Assembly: GCA_004764695.1 (NCBI GenBank)
Contig: SMSO01000037.1
Coordinates: 4,276,337-4,340,336, forward strand
Direction of reading: 5' to 3'
Origin: Schizochytrium sp. TIO01
Lineage: Eukaryota > Sar > Bigyra > Thraustochytrida > Thraustochytriidae
DNA length: 64,000 nt
Shown: positions 9,801-21,619 of the stretch, in pieces
Numbering within the stretch: position 1 is the stretch's first letter
Layout: every line of letters starts with the position of its first letter
Position numbers and translations under genes: made by a program
Notes under the pieces: model-generated
Seen by the model: the letters and a program-made list of their open reading frames with translations, nothing else
Told to the model about the DNA's origin: nothing
Databases searched by the model: none

Positions 9801-11882
9801 TTACTTGTTTCGCTCATGCATTGCATAAAAGGCCGACTGGGGCAACTCCACATTGCCAACAGTCTTCATTTTCTTTTTGCCGGCTTTTTGCTTCTCAAGA
9901 AGCTTTCGTTTACGAGATATATCACCGCCACCAACTGTTTTACCAGATTTGGTCAAAACATCCTTGCGAAATGGCGCAATGCGTTCTCGAGCAAGGATCT
10001 TGCTTCCATTAGCTGCTTGGATAACAATTTCAAACTGCTGCCTTGATATAACAGATTTGAGCCGCTGTGCTACAGCGCGGCCGCGTTGAGGGGCGACAGA
10101 TTTATGGGCTACAAAGGAAAGTGCATCTACTGGAAGGCTATTCACAAGGATGTCAACTTTGACGATGTCGGCGACTTGAGGAGGTGCCTCTTCGTATTCC
10201 AGGGAAGCAAAGCCGCTCGAGACAGTCTTCACTACATCATGCAGATCTACAATTACCTCTTGCCATGGGACATCGTGTTTGATCACCACACGGGTCTCAT
10301 CAATATGATCGACTCCTGTTTGAATTCCACGGCGATCTTTAAAGACACGGAAAATATTTCCCATGTACTCAGCAGGAGCGATAACTGTAGTGTGAGCCAT
10401 CGGCTCTAGATACTGGATGACATCTTCCTTTGGTGGAAGTTGCGAGGGAAGATCTGCTCGGATGCGCTCTCCGGTTCGAAGATCAGCCCAGTATGGCACA
10501 GCAGGTGCAGTGGCAATAATTTCGGTTTCAAACTCATCTTCGAGACGCTGAAAGAATACCTCCATGTGTAGTTTGCCAAGGAATCCCATCAGAAAACCAT
10601 TACCAAGAGCAGTACTAGACTCAGGGCGCATTGATACACTTGAGTCATTCAGCAAGAGGCGTTCAAGAGACTTGCGAAGTTCCTCAAAATCGCCACCATC
10701 CATAGGGAAAATGCTTGCATATACCTTGGGTGTAGAACGAACTTTCCTTGCCTCGATCACCTCGGGATTTAGGGTGAGACCATCGTGATGGTCAGAAATC
10801 AAGTCACCAACACGAGCCAGGCCACTCTCCTTGATGTTTCCGAACATGAATCCAACTTGGCCCTGACGCAACTCGGGTGCAGTCATAGCTTGCGGAACGA
10901 GCATTCCGAGCTCGTTAACCTGAAAAGGTTGAGGACGCTTTTGGCCCAAGACCTGTGAATCAGTGTAAAAGTCTTGACCAGGTCGAAGTGTACCGTACTC
11001 GACATAGATTAGACAGACTACACCCATGTAGCGGTCATACCAGCTATCAAAAATGAGACCACGAAAGGTATGGTGGGACACAGCAACGTCACCGCCACCT
11101 TCCAGCGCAGTTTCAGGGGGTGGCGGAAGGCGCTTAATAACAGCAGGGAGAATATCTTCACAGCCTTCACCTGTCTTTGCACTGGTCCAAATTACTTCTT
11201 CTTCGGGAATGCCAAAAACTGATTCGATCTGCTCAAGAGCAAGTGCAGGATCAGAGTGGCTAAGATCAAGCTTCGTAAGAACGGGAATAATTTGAAGCCC
11301 CGCATCACGTGCAAGATTATAGTTAGCTAGAGTTTGCGCTTGAACACCCTGAGTGGAGTCCACAAGAAGAAGTGCACCTTGGCAGGCTTGGAGGCTACGC
11401 TTGACTTCGTAATCGAAATCAACATGACCAGGCGTATCAACGAGGTTGAGCAAATGTCCATCATAAACCATTGAGGCAGTTCGAGCCTTCACAGTAATGC
11501 CTCGTTCTCTCTCTACCTTTAGATCGTCCAGAACCTGTCGGTCTCCTCCTTCGAGGAGCTTGAGATTTCCTGCAATCTCGAGCAATTTATCCGCAAGTGA
11601 TGATTTGCCATGATCCACATGAGCAGCAATGACGAAATTCCGCATGCGCTCTCGAGGAATTTCCGCTGCCATTTCGACTACAGTTTGGACAGGACTCTCG
11701 TTGGAACCATCCATGTTGCTAGAATTGTTGCTATTGTTGTTGTTGGTGTTGGTGTCATCATTATTGCCAGCGCTGGTGGAAAGTGGTGAGAAAGTTGTGC
11801 TACAGCGCATTACCAGTGGGAGCCGCGGGCGCTGGCTTGCCTGCAGGAGACTCGGGGCTATGCGGGACCATATTGCTTGCAT
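9801..11882 (-). CDS. GUF1: Mitochondrial translation factor GUF1 (LepA/EF4 family GTPase)
   Basis: Back-translocating elongation factor 4 of 693 residues. An N-terminal mitochondrial presequence (Arg/Ser/Leu-rich, no acids in the first 40 residues) is followed by an Asn-rich stretch (about 39-55). GTPase motifs: AHVDHGKS at 87-94, RERGIT at 126-131, DTPGH at 149-153, TKLD at 203-206, and TSAKTG. EF-G-like domains and the LepA-specific C-terminal domain follow, with the RKRKLLEKQKAGKKKMK and AFYA end typical of LepA. The G4 motif is TKLD where LepA proteins usually have NKxD. This form is known in Rho-type GTPases, so activity is likely kept. The start is the first ATG of the frame. It acts on stalled mitochondrial ribosomes by homology. 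Confidence 0.96.
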   Translation of the reverse strand: MQAIWSRIAPSLLQASQRPRLPLVMRCSTTFSPLSTSAGNNDDTNTNNNNSNNSSNMDGSNESPVQTVVEMAAEIPRERMRNFVIAAHVDHGKSSLADKLLEIAGNLKLLEGGDRQVLDDLKVERERGITVKARTASMVYDGHLLNLVDTPGHVDFDYEVKRSLQACQGALLLVDSTQGVQAQTLANYNLARDAGLQIIPVLTKLDLSHSDPALALEQIESVFGIPEEEVIWTSAKTGEGCEDILPAVIKRLPPPPETALEGGGDVAVSHHTFRGLIFDSWYDRYMGVVCLIYVEYGTLRPGQDFYTDSQVLGQKRPQPFQVNELGMLVPQAMTAPELRQGQVGFMFGNIKESGLARVGDLISDHHDGLTLNPEVIEARKVRSTPKVYASIFPMDGGDFEELRKSLERLLLNDSSVSMRPESSTALGNGFLMGFLGKLHMEVFFQRLEDEFETEIIATAPAVPYWADLRTGERIRADLPSQLPPKEDVIQYLEPMAHTTVIAPAEYMGNIFRVFKDRRGIQTGVDHIDETRVVIKHDVPWQEVIVDLHDVVKTVSSGFASLEYEEAPPQVADIVKVDILVNSLPVDALSFVAHKSVAPQRGRAVAQRLKSVISRQQFEIVIQAANGSKILARERIAPFRKDVLTKSGKTVGGGDISRKRKLLEKQKAGKKKMKTVGNVELPQSAFYAMHERNK

Positions 11883-14340
11883 ATTGGCAGCTTACATACG
11901 CTACCTCCCAAGTAGCTCTCAAAAACTTCTTGCGCTTTCTTGCGCACGCAAGCCCAAGGCCCAAGTTTTAGGCCAGGTTTGGCTTAGTTTTCTTGCCCTG
12001 CCTTTGCCATTCTTTATTTCATTCTTCGTCTCCTCAATCACCAACTATTACCATGGTATAAGTACTTTCTATAGTCTAGTGCTATCATAATAATAAATAA
12101 CAGTACTAGTACTTCTTGCCTCCAATTATACAAAAGGTTTAAAAGCATATCTAGTGTACATGAAAAGGGTTTATTGAGCATTCCTTCTATTTTTAATTCT
12201 TTAAATTAAAAAAGAAATTCTTGTTAAAATATAAATAATAAACGCTCCACGGTACGGGCATATAGATCTAAGTTGAAATTTACAAAACATTTATGTACAG
12301 AACCAGAAGTTGATAAGCATATCTCTCGATTTAATGCTCACCACCGAGACAATGTGAAAATACAGCAGAATTGATGACTTCCTACCGCGTACCAATATTG
12401 AGGCGATGTATATACATTTTTGAAGAAGCTTCAGTTTTGCAGATTCGGAGCAGATTATACTCGACAAGCATCCCAAGCAATAGTCTAAGCAAAGGTTATG
12501 GATTTGGGGACCCCAAATATGCTCTACTATGCCCCTTTTGAAAATAGAATAAAATTGAAATCGCCAAATAACCGTATTCTTATGCAAAATAACAAATGAG
12601 AAGAGTCTATATAATTAGACACCATAATAAACAAGGACAAAAATACAAATGTCACACACCATCATATAAGATGTTTTATACCTCAGCAAACAACTCTACC
12701 CAGCAATCTTCTATAGGCATCACAGGAGTTAAGGCTGCCATGACTTTTAAATAATTCAAGGCAAAAGAATTCTTCAACGATGGAATGATAGGAATGCGCT
12801 TACTAGGACCGCGTGTCTGCTTTGATTTGCGCGATTTTTGATATTTTTTTAAAGTAGTATGATCCCTAATAGTTTGTAAGCCCTTCCTTTCTGTATATCT
12901 TCCTTAGAAATTTTCGTGGTTGCCGATACTAGCGACATAATTCATGTATCATGTATTTGATTGTAGTTTTCGTAAGAATTTCCAAGTTCGAACGTTGTCT
13001 GCTTATTCAATTACGCTATACTTGTTACAAACTATTCTAGGATGTCAAGCTCGTGCTTCCTTTGCAATCGAGTGGCAAGCTCTCGCGTCTAACAATGCCA
13101 CCTAGTATGACTCCTGGACACTTTTCCTACCACCCAAGTTTCTTTGTTCTTCAACGACAAAGAGCTATCTATCATCAACATTGCTATATCTCTCTTCTGA
13201 AAAATAAATAAAAATAGAGTAACCCAGCATGTATTCTGATCGGGAGAATGGTGATCTTATCACTAGAAAGAAGGAACATATAGTTGAGTTCTTTTTTGTC
13301 AATTAATAAAGTGTCCTGGACTAGTTAGAGTATTGCCTCTCCTGTAATTGAAAGTAAAACGAGAGTTTATGTTTTACACGGAGTAGTATGATGAAGTGAA
13401 ACTAGACGTAGCATACTTCTCAAGACGAGATGAGGCGTCACACAAATCAGGCAGTGGAAACAAGCAACAAGCATGCATGCAACCCGGCCCACTGGCTTAA
13501 ATTTATTTTTTTTAACCTCGAAAGTTGTTGTCGCACCCTTTACACTTTGCCGTATTGTCCTAGTTTTTAATGAAACCACGTGAATATATATTTTAAAAGC
13601 TTTTTGTTTTTTGGGTTTTCCTCTTTCATTCTAATTCGAAGGTATTGTTTTTTAGAAGTGCACCGAAAGTACAGTGGCGCTTTAAGTTAGTGGGTAGGTG
13701 TCCCTGGATATACAGGCACCGCCTATTGAGTGGGCTTTAGAATGAAGAGTTAGGATATCATTTTGTTGTAGATATCTTTGTTTCAAATAACTTAGTACTT
13801 GTGATGAGTTGATAACAATCAATTACCTTTCTAATAAGAGTGGATCATGATCCCCCAGCTCGCCGAATTTCATAGGTACTTGTTTCTGTTCCTACCGAAC
13901 CAGCTCAATTCCTGATTAACGGAGAGGCAGCCTATTTTGGTCGTGACGCTTCAAACGTGTCCGAATGTCTCAACGTGTCGTTTGTTTGGCACCTGACACC
14001 CATCGAACGATAGTTGAACTCTCACTCACCGCTAACAACCTTTTATTTGAGAAGACAATGTAAGTTCTGAATGAGGCTTTCTTTCTAGCTAGAGGGAGGG
14101 TAGGCCACCATTCGAGCAAGAGAAAATATGTAAAATCACTTGTTATGAGCTCGTCTTTTCAAAAGAAAGAGGCAAACCACGAAACTTTGGCTTGAACACC
14201 AGAGAAAATTTCCCATCATAGCGTTCCCGCTTTCGGAAATATGTCCGCAAATATTTAGTAACAATTCAATCGGTTGCTGACAGCCAGGGCCCATCTGAAC
14301 ATACTATTATTAGTTGTCTGCTGTGGCATTGAATTTAATT

Positions 14341-14360
14341 ATATATATATATATATATAC
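14341..14360. repeat. (AT)n dinucleotide repeat
   Basis: About ten uninterrupted AT units in a wider AT-rich stretch. Confidence 0.9.
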
Positions 14361-16838
14361 ATATAAACATTTAAAATTTAAAATCCAATATCAGCTCTAT
14401 TATGGCAAAGTACTAGTTTATGATAAAATATTATAAATTTTCAATTTTAAACATTCATCTCCGAGTCGCGTCCGTGTGGAGTGGCGGAAGCAATATCATA
14501 ATTGATTACCCTTGAACCTCAGCCCTTGGATTTTGTCGGACGTAATCGGAATCATTGCAGTTGCATGGAGCACCTTTCTTTAGTCGGTATATTGCGACTT
14601 GTGGCTCGTGCGTGTGTCTCCGAAAGACTTGAATCAAAGGTTTTCACTTTTCTTTTTAAAGACATTAAAAGCAAAAAAAAGAGGCGGGTAAGACGTGTTT
14701 TGCTTTTGTTTTGTTTCCCTACAACACTTGTTATCATTTTGTCGTTGTCTTTGAATTCTTTGCCGCTCGCTCTTGTAAACTTACTTTGAAAACTCCTATC
14801 TATATTCATCGTGCTAGGCACATCTCCCCCCTCTCCTGCTGAGAACTTTCTTCAAGAGAAACTAAAAATAACGACGAATTACTTTCCTAAATCTTTCCTT
14901 TTATTGCTAGCTTAGTCTGGTTTAGCATAGTTTCCAATCTCAACAGTTGCTCGCGTCCACTTGTACAGGTTGTCGCTTGGTGTTAAGACCTACATCTTAC
15001 AAATCCTTCAAAGACTATCCTTTGATACCCCCCTCCTCGGGAGGTCTCAAAGAGAGCTATGCTATTCATTAAAAATGGATGGGTTAAGCCCCGAAAGATT
15101 TGATGAAAGAAATTGAGCAATACAGAGGCCACGTCTCCACGAATTGTATGCTGCTTTCAAATTAATGACAGGTTTTGTTTGTGGCCGTGCCATGATAGCA
15201 GTACCAGCTCAGATGCCTCTGTTCCACAGACCTTCGTACCTGCTAGCCATGAATGCTGTTTGTTACTATCCCGGAGCGTATACAGCGTACGCACAACATC
15301 CTCCATCACGGCGAAGCATAAGGTTGGTATCGGATTGTCTTGCGAAGAAAGTCTACTTGTTTGAGTCCGATTTATGCGACTGTTGACGTGGGTTCATATA
15401 TTCGAAGTTAAAGCGAATGGCAAAAAGACGTGTGAACAAGCTCGTTCGAAACATCAACAGCACAAGAGAGTTTGGGACTCACTATGGAGCTTCACTGAGC
15501 AGATGCCCAACCTTTTCATGTAATGAAAAACCGTTGATAATTGGATCACTACCTACTTGTCTACGTTCCTAGTACCTTCCATGTGGCAAGCGTGCTAGAT
15601 TGGCTCCTTTTGCGAGCTTTTCGTCCGGGACAAAGCTCAGACGCTCGCAGATTTAGAACGCACACATCACTTTCAAGAATTCTTAGTTCAAATAATCAAA
15701 ACGCAGCACGATCAAGGCAAAGGATAGAAATAGCAAACCTGAAGTTCCACTATTGTCGTAAAGATGGGTGCAAACGCCCCCGACTTTCGAAACTCACCAC
15801 AACCCTCATCAGCTTCAGCTAGTAAGACCAACTCCCGTGCTATAATTAATTCTACTAGAAGAAAAAATCTCTGTGGAACTTCCCTTTTCAAAAAGACACC
15901 ATAAGTCTTGATGTTGAAAGACCCGAAAGACCCGGGCCCAGAGCCACCAATGCTCATTCAAGTCGCTCAGCTCTGTCATGGAACCCCGGCATAAAGCTCA
16001 CCTTGAGTAGTTTATAATGGCTTAGCCATTGAAGGGGGGAATCATACCACATTCCAAGAGAAGGGCAGTCTGATATCTTTCATTGCTTTTTCTCTTCCTT
16101 TTACAAAGTAGCAAATAGAAGGAAAGGAGAAGGTGGGACAAATACTAGCATTGCTACAATTCAAGCTCCATCTTAGTATTTAGATTTTATTACTCGTCGA
16201 ATAAAAAGATGAACTGAAGAAAGCAGCCTACGCCGACATCTTTTGATTATTTGCACATATACATCCTACCAGCCAGGCTGATCTTGTCGCTGGGGACATT
16301 CGGACACGTCCTTTTCCTTTTGGAAAAATAAAGAGAGAAAATGAGAAAATAAGTTCTTCGGAATATTGAGTGCGATGTTTTATCTATAGCAGCGATAAGC
16401 TGCTACTTCTGTCTCTGCCTAAATGTATATTTCGAAAAGATGTACTGACAGCCACCCCAGAACTATAGAAACCTGTACCTTTAAAAAGGGGATGCCAATT
16501 AAAGACAGCAAGTTTTTTAATTTTTAATTTTATCAATGACAAAAAGTTAATTAAATTTAAAACAAGCGGAAAGAAAATCAAACCCGGAGCTTCTATCCTG
16601 AATAATTTGCACGCTCCATGAGACCTCTTAACGCTATAGGTAAACATCTGCCAGCAAATCTCTCATTTTTGTTGATTGTATGAGATAATTCTTTGCTAAC
16701 AGGACAAACTAATCCAATCTAACACACACGCGCTATTAGACTATATTAGGGGAATTACTCAAGCCGTACACTCAAAGCAAACTCTACTCGTCCAATCAAG
16801 AAACATCACGATCACTGCCCCAGGTAAATCTTACCTGT

Positions 16839-16861
16839 TCTAGTCTAGTCTAGTCTAGTCT
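16839..16861. repeat. (CTAGT)n pentanucleotide repeat
   Basis: Four to five head-to-tail CTAGT units in the spacer upstream of the myosin-like gene. Confidence 0.85.
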
Positions 16862-18427
16862 GGTATATAATCATAAATACTATGTTAAGTTTCATCGATA
16901 TTTCTAATTGCAGCTCTTAAATTGCTGCAGATTCGAGGACCATTCTATATAGTATCTAGAGCATTAGAATCGGTTAGCCAAGGAGGAGTATCAAGCAGAC
17001 ACATTTTTTTTTTAAACTATTTTAGTACGTACCTAGCCGGTTGCTTCTGTGGAGAAGGAGATAGTCATTTCCCTATTTGTATCCAATTGTCTCTTAAAGT
17101 TCAGACAGCGTAAGATACGTCGTTCTGGTGTTGAAGAAGTTGATTGATAAATTCTCATTTGAGCTCATGGCCATGATGGTAATACCAGCTAAACTGTTTT
17201 GCAATATAAGTAGACAGGTAGAAACCTTCTTTCTTTTTTTTTTCTAATTCTTTAGAAAAATAAAATCAGAACTTACCTCAAGCTTTGGATGCTCCTCCAT
17301 CTTTCTTCATCCTATGCGATTTGGGTGCACCCCAAGCAGCAAGAGAAAGGATATGCGCGCGGACAGAGAAACATTTCGGAGAGTCGCCCAGTGTTTTTGA
17401 GTGCATCAAGAGACAGACGATTTCTATGATTTTCTGGAGAAAAATGGAAGGCAAACCATTTTAGACATCTTAAGTGCCTACCTTATCTACGTAATTAACC
17501 AACCATACAATCTTCTGCAATCCAGATCAAGCAACTGAGTAAAACGTTGGAGCTGCAAAGTTAAGTACTATGTATCTACTATACACTGTTACTACTGGAA
17601 ATTTTTGTTCGCGACACAGTAGGTAGGAGTAGGTACCTACTACCTCGTATGAATTGTCAGATTGAAAAAGTAGATGCCAGTTTGTTTTGTCTGGGCGCTA
17701 CAGATCGTATAGTCACCTGTATAGAAACGATGTTGTCCATCAAGGTAAGGCTACGAATTTATATGCTTTAAGTCTGTTGGAATCAATACTTCTTCTGTGA
17801 AAGCTGTATTGCCTTGACTTGTATGGAGCTGCTAGCTTCAAGAGTGAGCTTTTCACCATTTTTTTTCTTTTATTTTTAAAAGTACTAGCAGGGACCTATG
17901 TACCTAATACTTATACAATACTCTAGGTTACTAGTCAACATTTTTTCGAAAAGAGCTAGGTCTCCGCTTACATCATTCATGGAAAATATAGGTTTAAGTA
18001 CGAAAGCATTAAAAAAAAAACAATTAAAAAAAACATCAATTTTGAACAAGATTGACAAACTCCATTTTCCAATCCTACATTGCTTAAATGACACAGTCAA
18101 CATGGCGCAAAATCCTCTCCATTTAAATGAAAGCGACCTCATGAAGCCTTCTGGTTTTTGGATGACCAGCTGTTTGTTGTATTGTCTTCCGTCGACAGGG
18201 TCTTTCAGGGGCAGCCCTTTTTCTTCTCTCTCTTTACTTTTCTTCCAATTTTTAAAATTAAAAATTTAAATTTAAGCCCAAATCAAATTTCTCGTTCTGC
18301 ATGCAAACCCCAAACGGGGATCGAGCACTAAGTAATTCATATTTAGTCAGGTCGCTCACACAAAACTGCAGAAGAGAGCAAAAAGGCGACTCTGCAGATA
18401 GCTCAGCAAACAATAGGCGTTATTAAT

Positions 18428-21400
18428 ATGGCAATGTTTTGGGTGTCGCGCCCGGTTTCGGTTTCGGACAAAGAGAATGACAAGCAATACTTGGCATCAA
18501 CAGAATCATCATCATATTCAGATCTTTCAATGGGAGATGTGCCACTTGCCATATCAAGACAGCCCTCGCTTACAAGACGATGGATGCTAGCAACCGCAAT
18601 AGAAGACGATGAAACTCATGGTCAGAGTAACAATGAAAATATGATGTGGCTTCGCTTAGAAAATGGCAACGTGGTTGCAGCAAAGCGCAGCGAGATTGTT
18701 CAAGTACACCCACATGATCGCTCTATCCCGAATAATTTAGCGAGCCTCCCAACGCATAGTCAACCCACTCTTGTTCAGACTCTCCGTGAAGTATTCAGAA
18801 ATGGAGGTCAAAGGTCAATTTTCGCTGGAGAGACCTTAGTTTATTTAGGCCTCCCCATGGGTTTGCCCCGTGCGAAACCCTGTAAAACATCTGATCCCCT
18901 CCGCAAATTCGCAAATACTATAAGGCAATGTATGCTCACCAAACAAGCAAACCAGGTTGTTTTGACCACAGGAGCCTGTGCCTCAGGAAAAACAGTTGCT
19001 TCACGTGAGCTAATCCGAGAGCTAACTATCAAATCTCCAGAGCTTCGCCGGGCTTTGCATGCTGCTGGTAAGATTCTGCGCAGTTTAACGTCCACCTTAG
19101 ATGAATACGATCAACCACGCTCGCGTACTGTACTTCTGACTGAACTTTTCTACCACGGAGAGAAATCGAATACTACTGGACCTGTTGCTGCTCAGATGAA
19201 CACGGTGTTTTTTGAGCCATGGCGTGTGAATTCTCCGACACGTGAAGGTCTGGCAATATTTCAACTTATCACTGGTGGGCTTTCGTCAGATGCGTTGAGT
19301 CAACTGGGTCTTGCAAATGTACCATTTGTGTCCCAGCGGCACACCTTGTTTGCGTATGAGTTAGCTGATCTTGTAAATCACATGGACACACTTGGTTTTT
19401 CTAAGCGTGATCAAGATGCCCTGTTTATAACACTTGCGAGCATCCTTCATTTGACCAAAATCTCATTTGTAATGAGTAAACATGAAGATCGAGTTATAGA
19501 GTGCTGTTCACAACAGATTCAGCATCAGCGTCGCCGAAGTTTAACGAAAGCACGTCCAAAGTCAACTGGAAGCAGTTTCCTAGTTCGTCGACATGCATCT
19601 TCAGCCCCCTCTGCTTTTGCGCTTTCTAGCTCAGTGGTTGCGTCGAGTGATACAGAAGATATTCCAGTGAGACCATCTCGCTCCTGGAGTATTTCTTCGC
19701 TTTTGTCATCAGCCGAGACTGACGAAAAGATAGGGGCATCCCAGCGCCAATCATCTGGCCGTCTCCGACGCAGTCAGCGTTCTACACCGGTGAAATCCCG
19801 CCCTACATCTCTGGATTCCCGTATTACAGATAGCACAAGCTCTTCTAGTTCAAGGACACTAGGTCGTTGGCTGATTGATGCAGACTTTGACATCGGAAAC
19901 TCCGATGGTCAGGATCTCAAGTTCAACTTTCGCTCTAACAATGGCCAGGCAGTTTCTGGTTCCCCGATGGAGAAAGCAGCTATTCTGTTAGGTGTTGATA
20001 TAGAAGCCCTCGAAGAGACTCTTTGCAGCGGTGCTGTGAATCCTGACGAAGCAGAATCAAGAACCCAAGCTCTTGCAAGAAGCTTGTTTTTAATGGTTAT
20101 TTCTTGGATCGAAAAACGTGTCAACAGGGCCTTGACAGACTTCCCAGGCTACAAAGAATATGCAGACAATAACAAATCCTTCAAAAAAATAATCGTCGTT
20201 GACACCCTTCCTTCGTGTAGCGAACTGCAGGATCCACAGGACGTCATCTCTTCTGTAAGCGACAACACTGAGTCAAATTTTTCTAAGAAAGAAGAGGAAC
20301 AGGTTGAGTTTACGGATGTCCTCGCGAATTTTGTAAGTGTCGCGATTGAAAATGATATTTTTGATCACTCAAGGCAGGTAACAGTATCTAAAGACGATAG
20401 CGGTAGTGTTAACACAAGCAAAGAGAAAGATTTGCTCTTTGGAAACATTACACGTGCTGGACTCTTATCCCAGCTTGCTCACCAACATAGCGAGTTCAGT
20501 TTCCTCCGTGCTGGGCGGTCGGAGAGTGTAGAAAGCGAACCGGAGGCTGGAATTTATCATATGGATGGAGTAGAGGAAGAAAACAAACGCAATCCAGGTT
20601 ATAAAAGCAACATGTGTAGTTCTCCAAAATTGTGCTGCCACGACAAAATGGAGTGCCATATTAAAAAAGCTGGCCGGTCACAAAAGTTTAGCCGACTGAA
20701 TCGTCTTGGCGATTTTAGCGAACTTTGGGCCAAATGCACCAATAAAATATTGCAACAGGATAGTTGTGAAGTTTCAAGATGCCCTACACAGGTAATCACT
20801 TTGTATCAGCAACGTGTAAGCCGCTTGCTGGCTGATCTGATGAATGCTGGAAATAACACTCACTTCATCCGATGCGTGCGAACTTGGGCTTCCTCTAAAC
20901 CCAAACAAGATGTTTCAGAGATGGCTTATCAGAACGTCGACAGAGTGAATAGTGTCACTGCTTTTTGTGATGACCTTGTTTTGCGCCAAGTCACCTGGGC
21001 TAAACTCGACGCAACCATTGCAATGCATAAACGAGGTTGCTTTTCTAACACGGTCTCACTACAGAGTATCGTACGCCCTTTTAAGAGTGCACTTCCATTG
21101 TTAGATCGTAGGCGCCCAGAACACGAGATTGTTAAAAGCATCATGGCGGCTTTAAATGTAGACCGGAGTCAAGCACACGTGACAGGAGAAGGTGTCCATG
21201 TGTGTATCCATTCGATTTCACTGATTCAAACCTTGCGTCATCCTACCGTAGAACAACTTGCTGCTCTTCGAAGGCAACGCATCCGATCTGCGTGGCGCAC
21301 AAAATTGGTTTGTATATCAGCTGTACGATCTTTTTTGAAACTATATGCAAACTGTAAACGTCGCAATTCTGCTGCAAAGCTTATTGCACATTCTTTTCGT

Positions 21401-21619
21401 GAATATTTTCAAAAGCTTTTCTTCATCCGTCGAGAACGAGCCGCGAGAACTATACAGCAAGCATTTAGAAGAACCCGTGCTTGCTATCATCCAATGCTAC
21501 TCTTAAAGCGGCTACAAGTAGCAGCACGTGTGAAAATGGCTAAACGTGCGATTCAGGTTCGTGCTCGTGAAACTGCCCATTTTCGAAAACAACGTCCATC
21601 TTTTACGTTGACAGGATAA
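18428..21619 (+). CDS. Highly divergent myosin-like motor protein, probably catalytically altered
   Basis: 1063 residues, one exon. The whole myosin head plan can be traced. P-loop GACASGKT (182-189) keeps GxxxxGKT but not GESGAGKT. Motor helix LGFSKRDQDALFITLASILHL lies at 322-342, EKAAILLGVD near 515, and ALARSLFLMVISWIEKRVN at 548-566. The actin-interface segment is YQQRVSRLLADLMNAGNNTH, then FIRCVR at 813-818, followed by a converter-like stretch. One or more IQ-like motifs (AARTIQQAFRR near 1005) come last, with no coiled coil or tail. Switch II (DxxGxE) appears as DTLPSC from D592, and switch I (NxNSSRFGK) is not recognisable. A Ser/Arg-rich insert fills about 360-490. It may bind ATP but is unlikely to cycle normally. 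An AATAAA lies at 21667-21672, 48 bases after the stop. Membership of the myosin superfamily is my reading of collinear motifs; the class is unknown. Confidence 0.75.
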   Translation: MAMFWVSRPVSVSDKENDKQYLASTESSSYSDLSMGDVPLAISRQPSLTRRWMLATAIEDDETHGQSNNENMMWLRLENGNVVAAKRSEIVQVHPHDRSIPNNLASLPTHSQPTLVQTLREVFRNGGQRSIFAGETLVYLGLPMGLPRAKPCKTSDPLRKFANTIRQCMLTKQANQVVLTTGACASGKTVASRELIRELTIKSPELRRALHAAGKILRSLTSTLDEYDQPRSRTVLLTELFYHGEKSNTTGPVAAQMNTVFFEPWRVNSPTREGLAIFQLITGGLSSDALSQLGLANVPFVSQRHTLFAYELADLVNHMDTLGFSKRDQDALFITLASILHLTKISFVMSKHEDRVIECCSQQIQHQRRRSLTKARPKSTGSSFLVRRHASSAPSAFALSSSVVASSDTEDIPVRPSRSWSISSLLSSAETDEKIGASQRQSSGRLRRSQRSTPVKSRPTSLDSRITDSTSSSSSRTLGRWLIDADFDIGNSDGQDLKFNFRSNNGQAVSGSPMEKAAILLGVDIEALEETLCSGAVNPDEAESRTQALARSLFLMVISWIEKRVNRALTDFPGYKEYADNNKSFKKIIVVDTLPSCSELQDPQDVISSVSDNTESNFSKKEEEQVEFTDVLANFVSVAIENDIFDHSRQVTVSKDDSGSVNTSKEKDLLFGNITRAGLLSQLAHQHSEFSFLRAGRSESVESEPEAGIYHMDGVEEENKRNPGYKSNMCSSPKLCCHDKMECHIKKAGRSQKFSRLNRLGDFSELWAKCTNKILQQDSCEVSRCPTQVITLYQQRVSRLLADLMNAGNNTHFIRCVRTWASSKPKQDVSEMAYQNVDRVNSVTAFCDDLVLRQVTWAKLDATIAMHKRGCFSNTVSLQSIVRPFKSALPLLDRRRPEHEIVKSIMAALNVDRSQAHVTGEGVHVCIHSISLIQTLRHPTVEQLAALRRQRIRSAWRTKLVCISAVRSFLKLYANCKRRNSAAKLIAHSFREYFQKLFFIRRERAARTIQQAFRRTRACYHPMLLLKRLQVAARVKMAKRAIQVRARETAHFRKQRPSFTLTG

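Larger units (their letters stand above)
11883..18427. other. 6.5 kb gene-poor spacer
   Basis: Separates the divergent GUF1 and myosin-like genes. It has AT-rich stretches, an (AT)n run (14341-14360), a (CTAGT)n run (16839-16861), a perfect palindrome ATTTGGGG-A-CCCCAAAT at 12502-12518 and a long-range stem at 14460-14550. Open frames at 15113-15386, 15541-15822 and 17898-18269 have no known domains and overlap others on both strands, so I do not call them. No tRNA, rRNA or spliceosomal RNA was recognised by eye. Confidence 0.5.

Noticed and set aside
12502-12518. Perfect ATTTGGGG-A-CCCCAAAT palindrome
   Set aside because: A single short palindrome with a minimal loop and no surrounding transposon or RNA structure. 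It could be chance.
12291-12587. Minus-strand frame of 98 codons
   Set aside because: Spacer composition, with no recognisable family and no conserved neighbour.
15113-15957. Overlapping frames on both strands (80-93 codons)
   Set aside because: Competing frames, no domain and no splice pattern that extends them.
17885-18269. Opposed frames of 123 and 85 codons upstream of the myosin-like gene
   Set aside because: Lysine/phenylalanine-rich products of AT-rich DNA that overlap each other and match no family. Probably the promoter or leader region.
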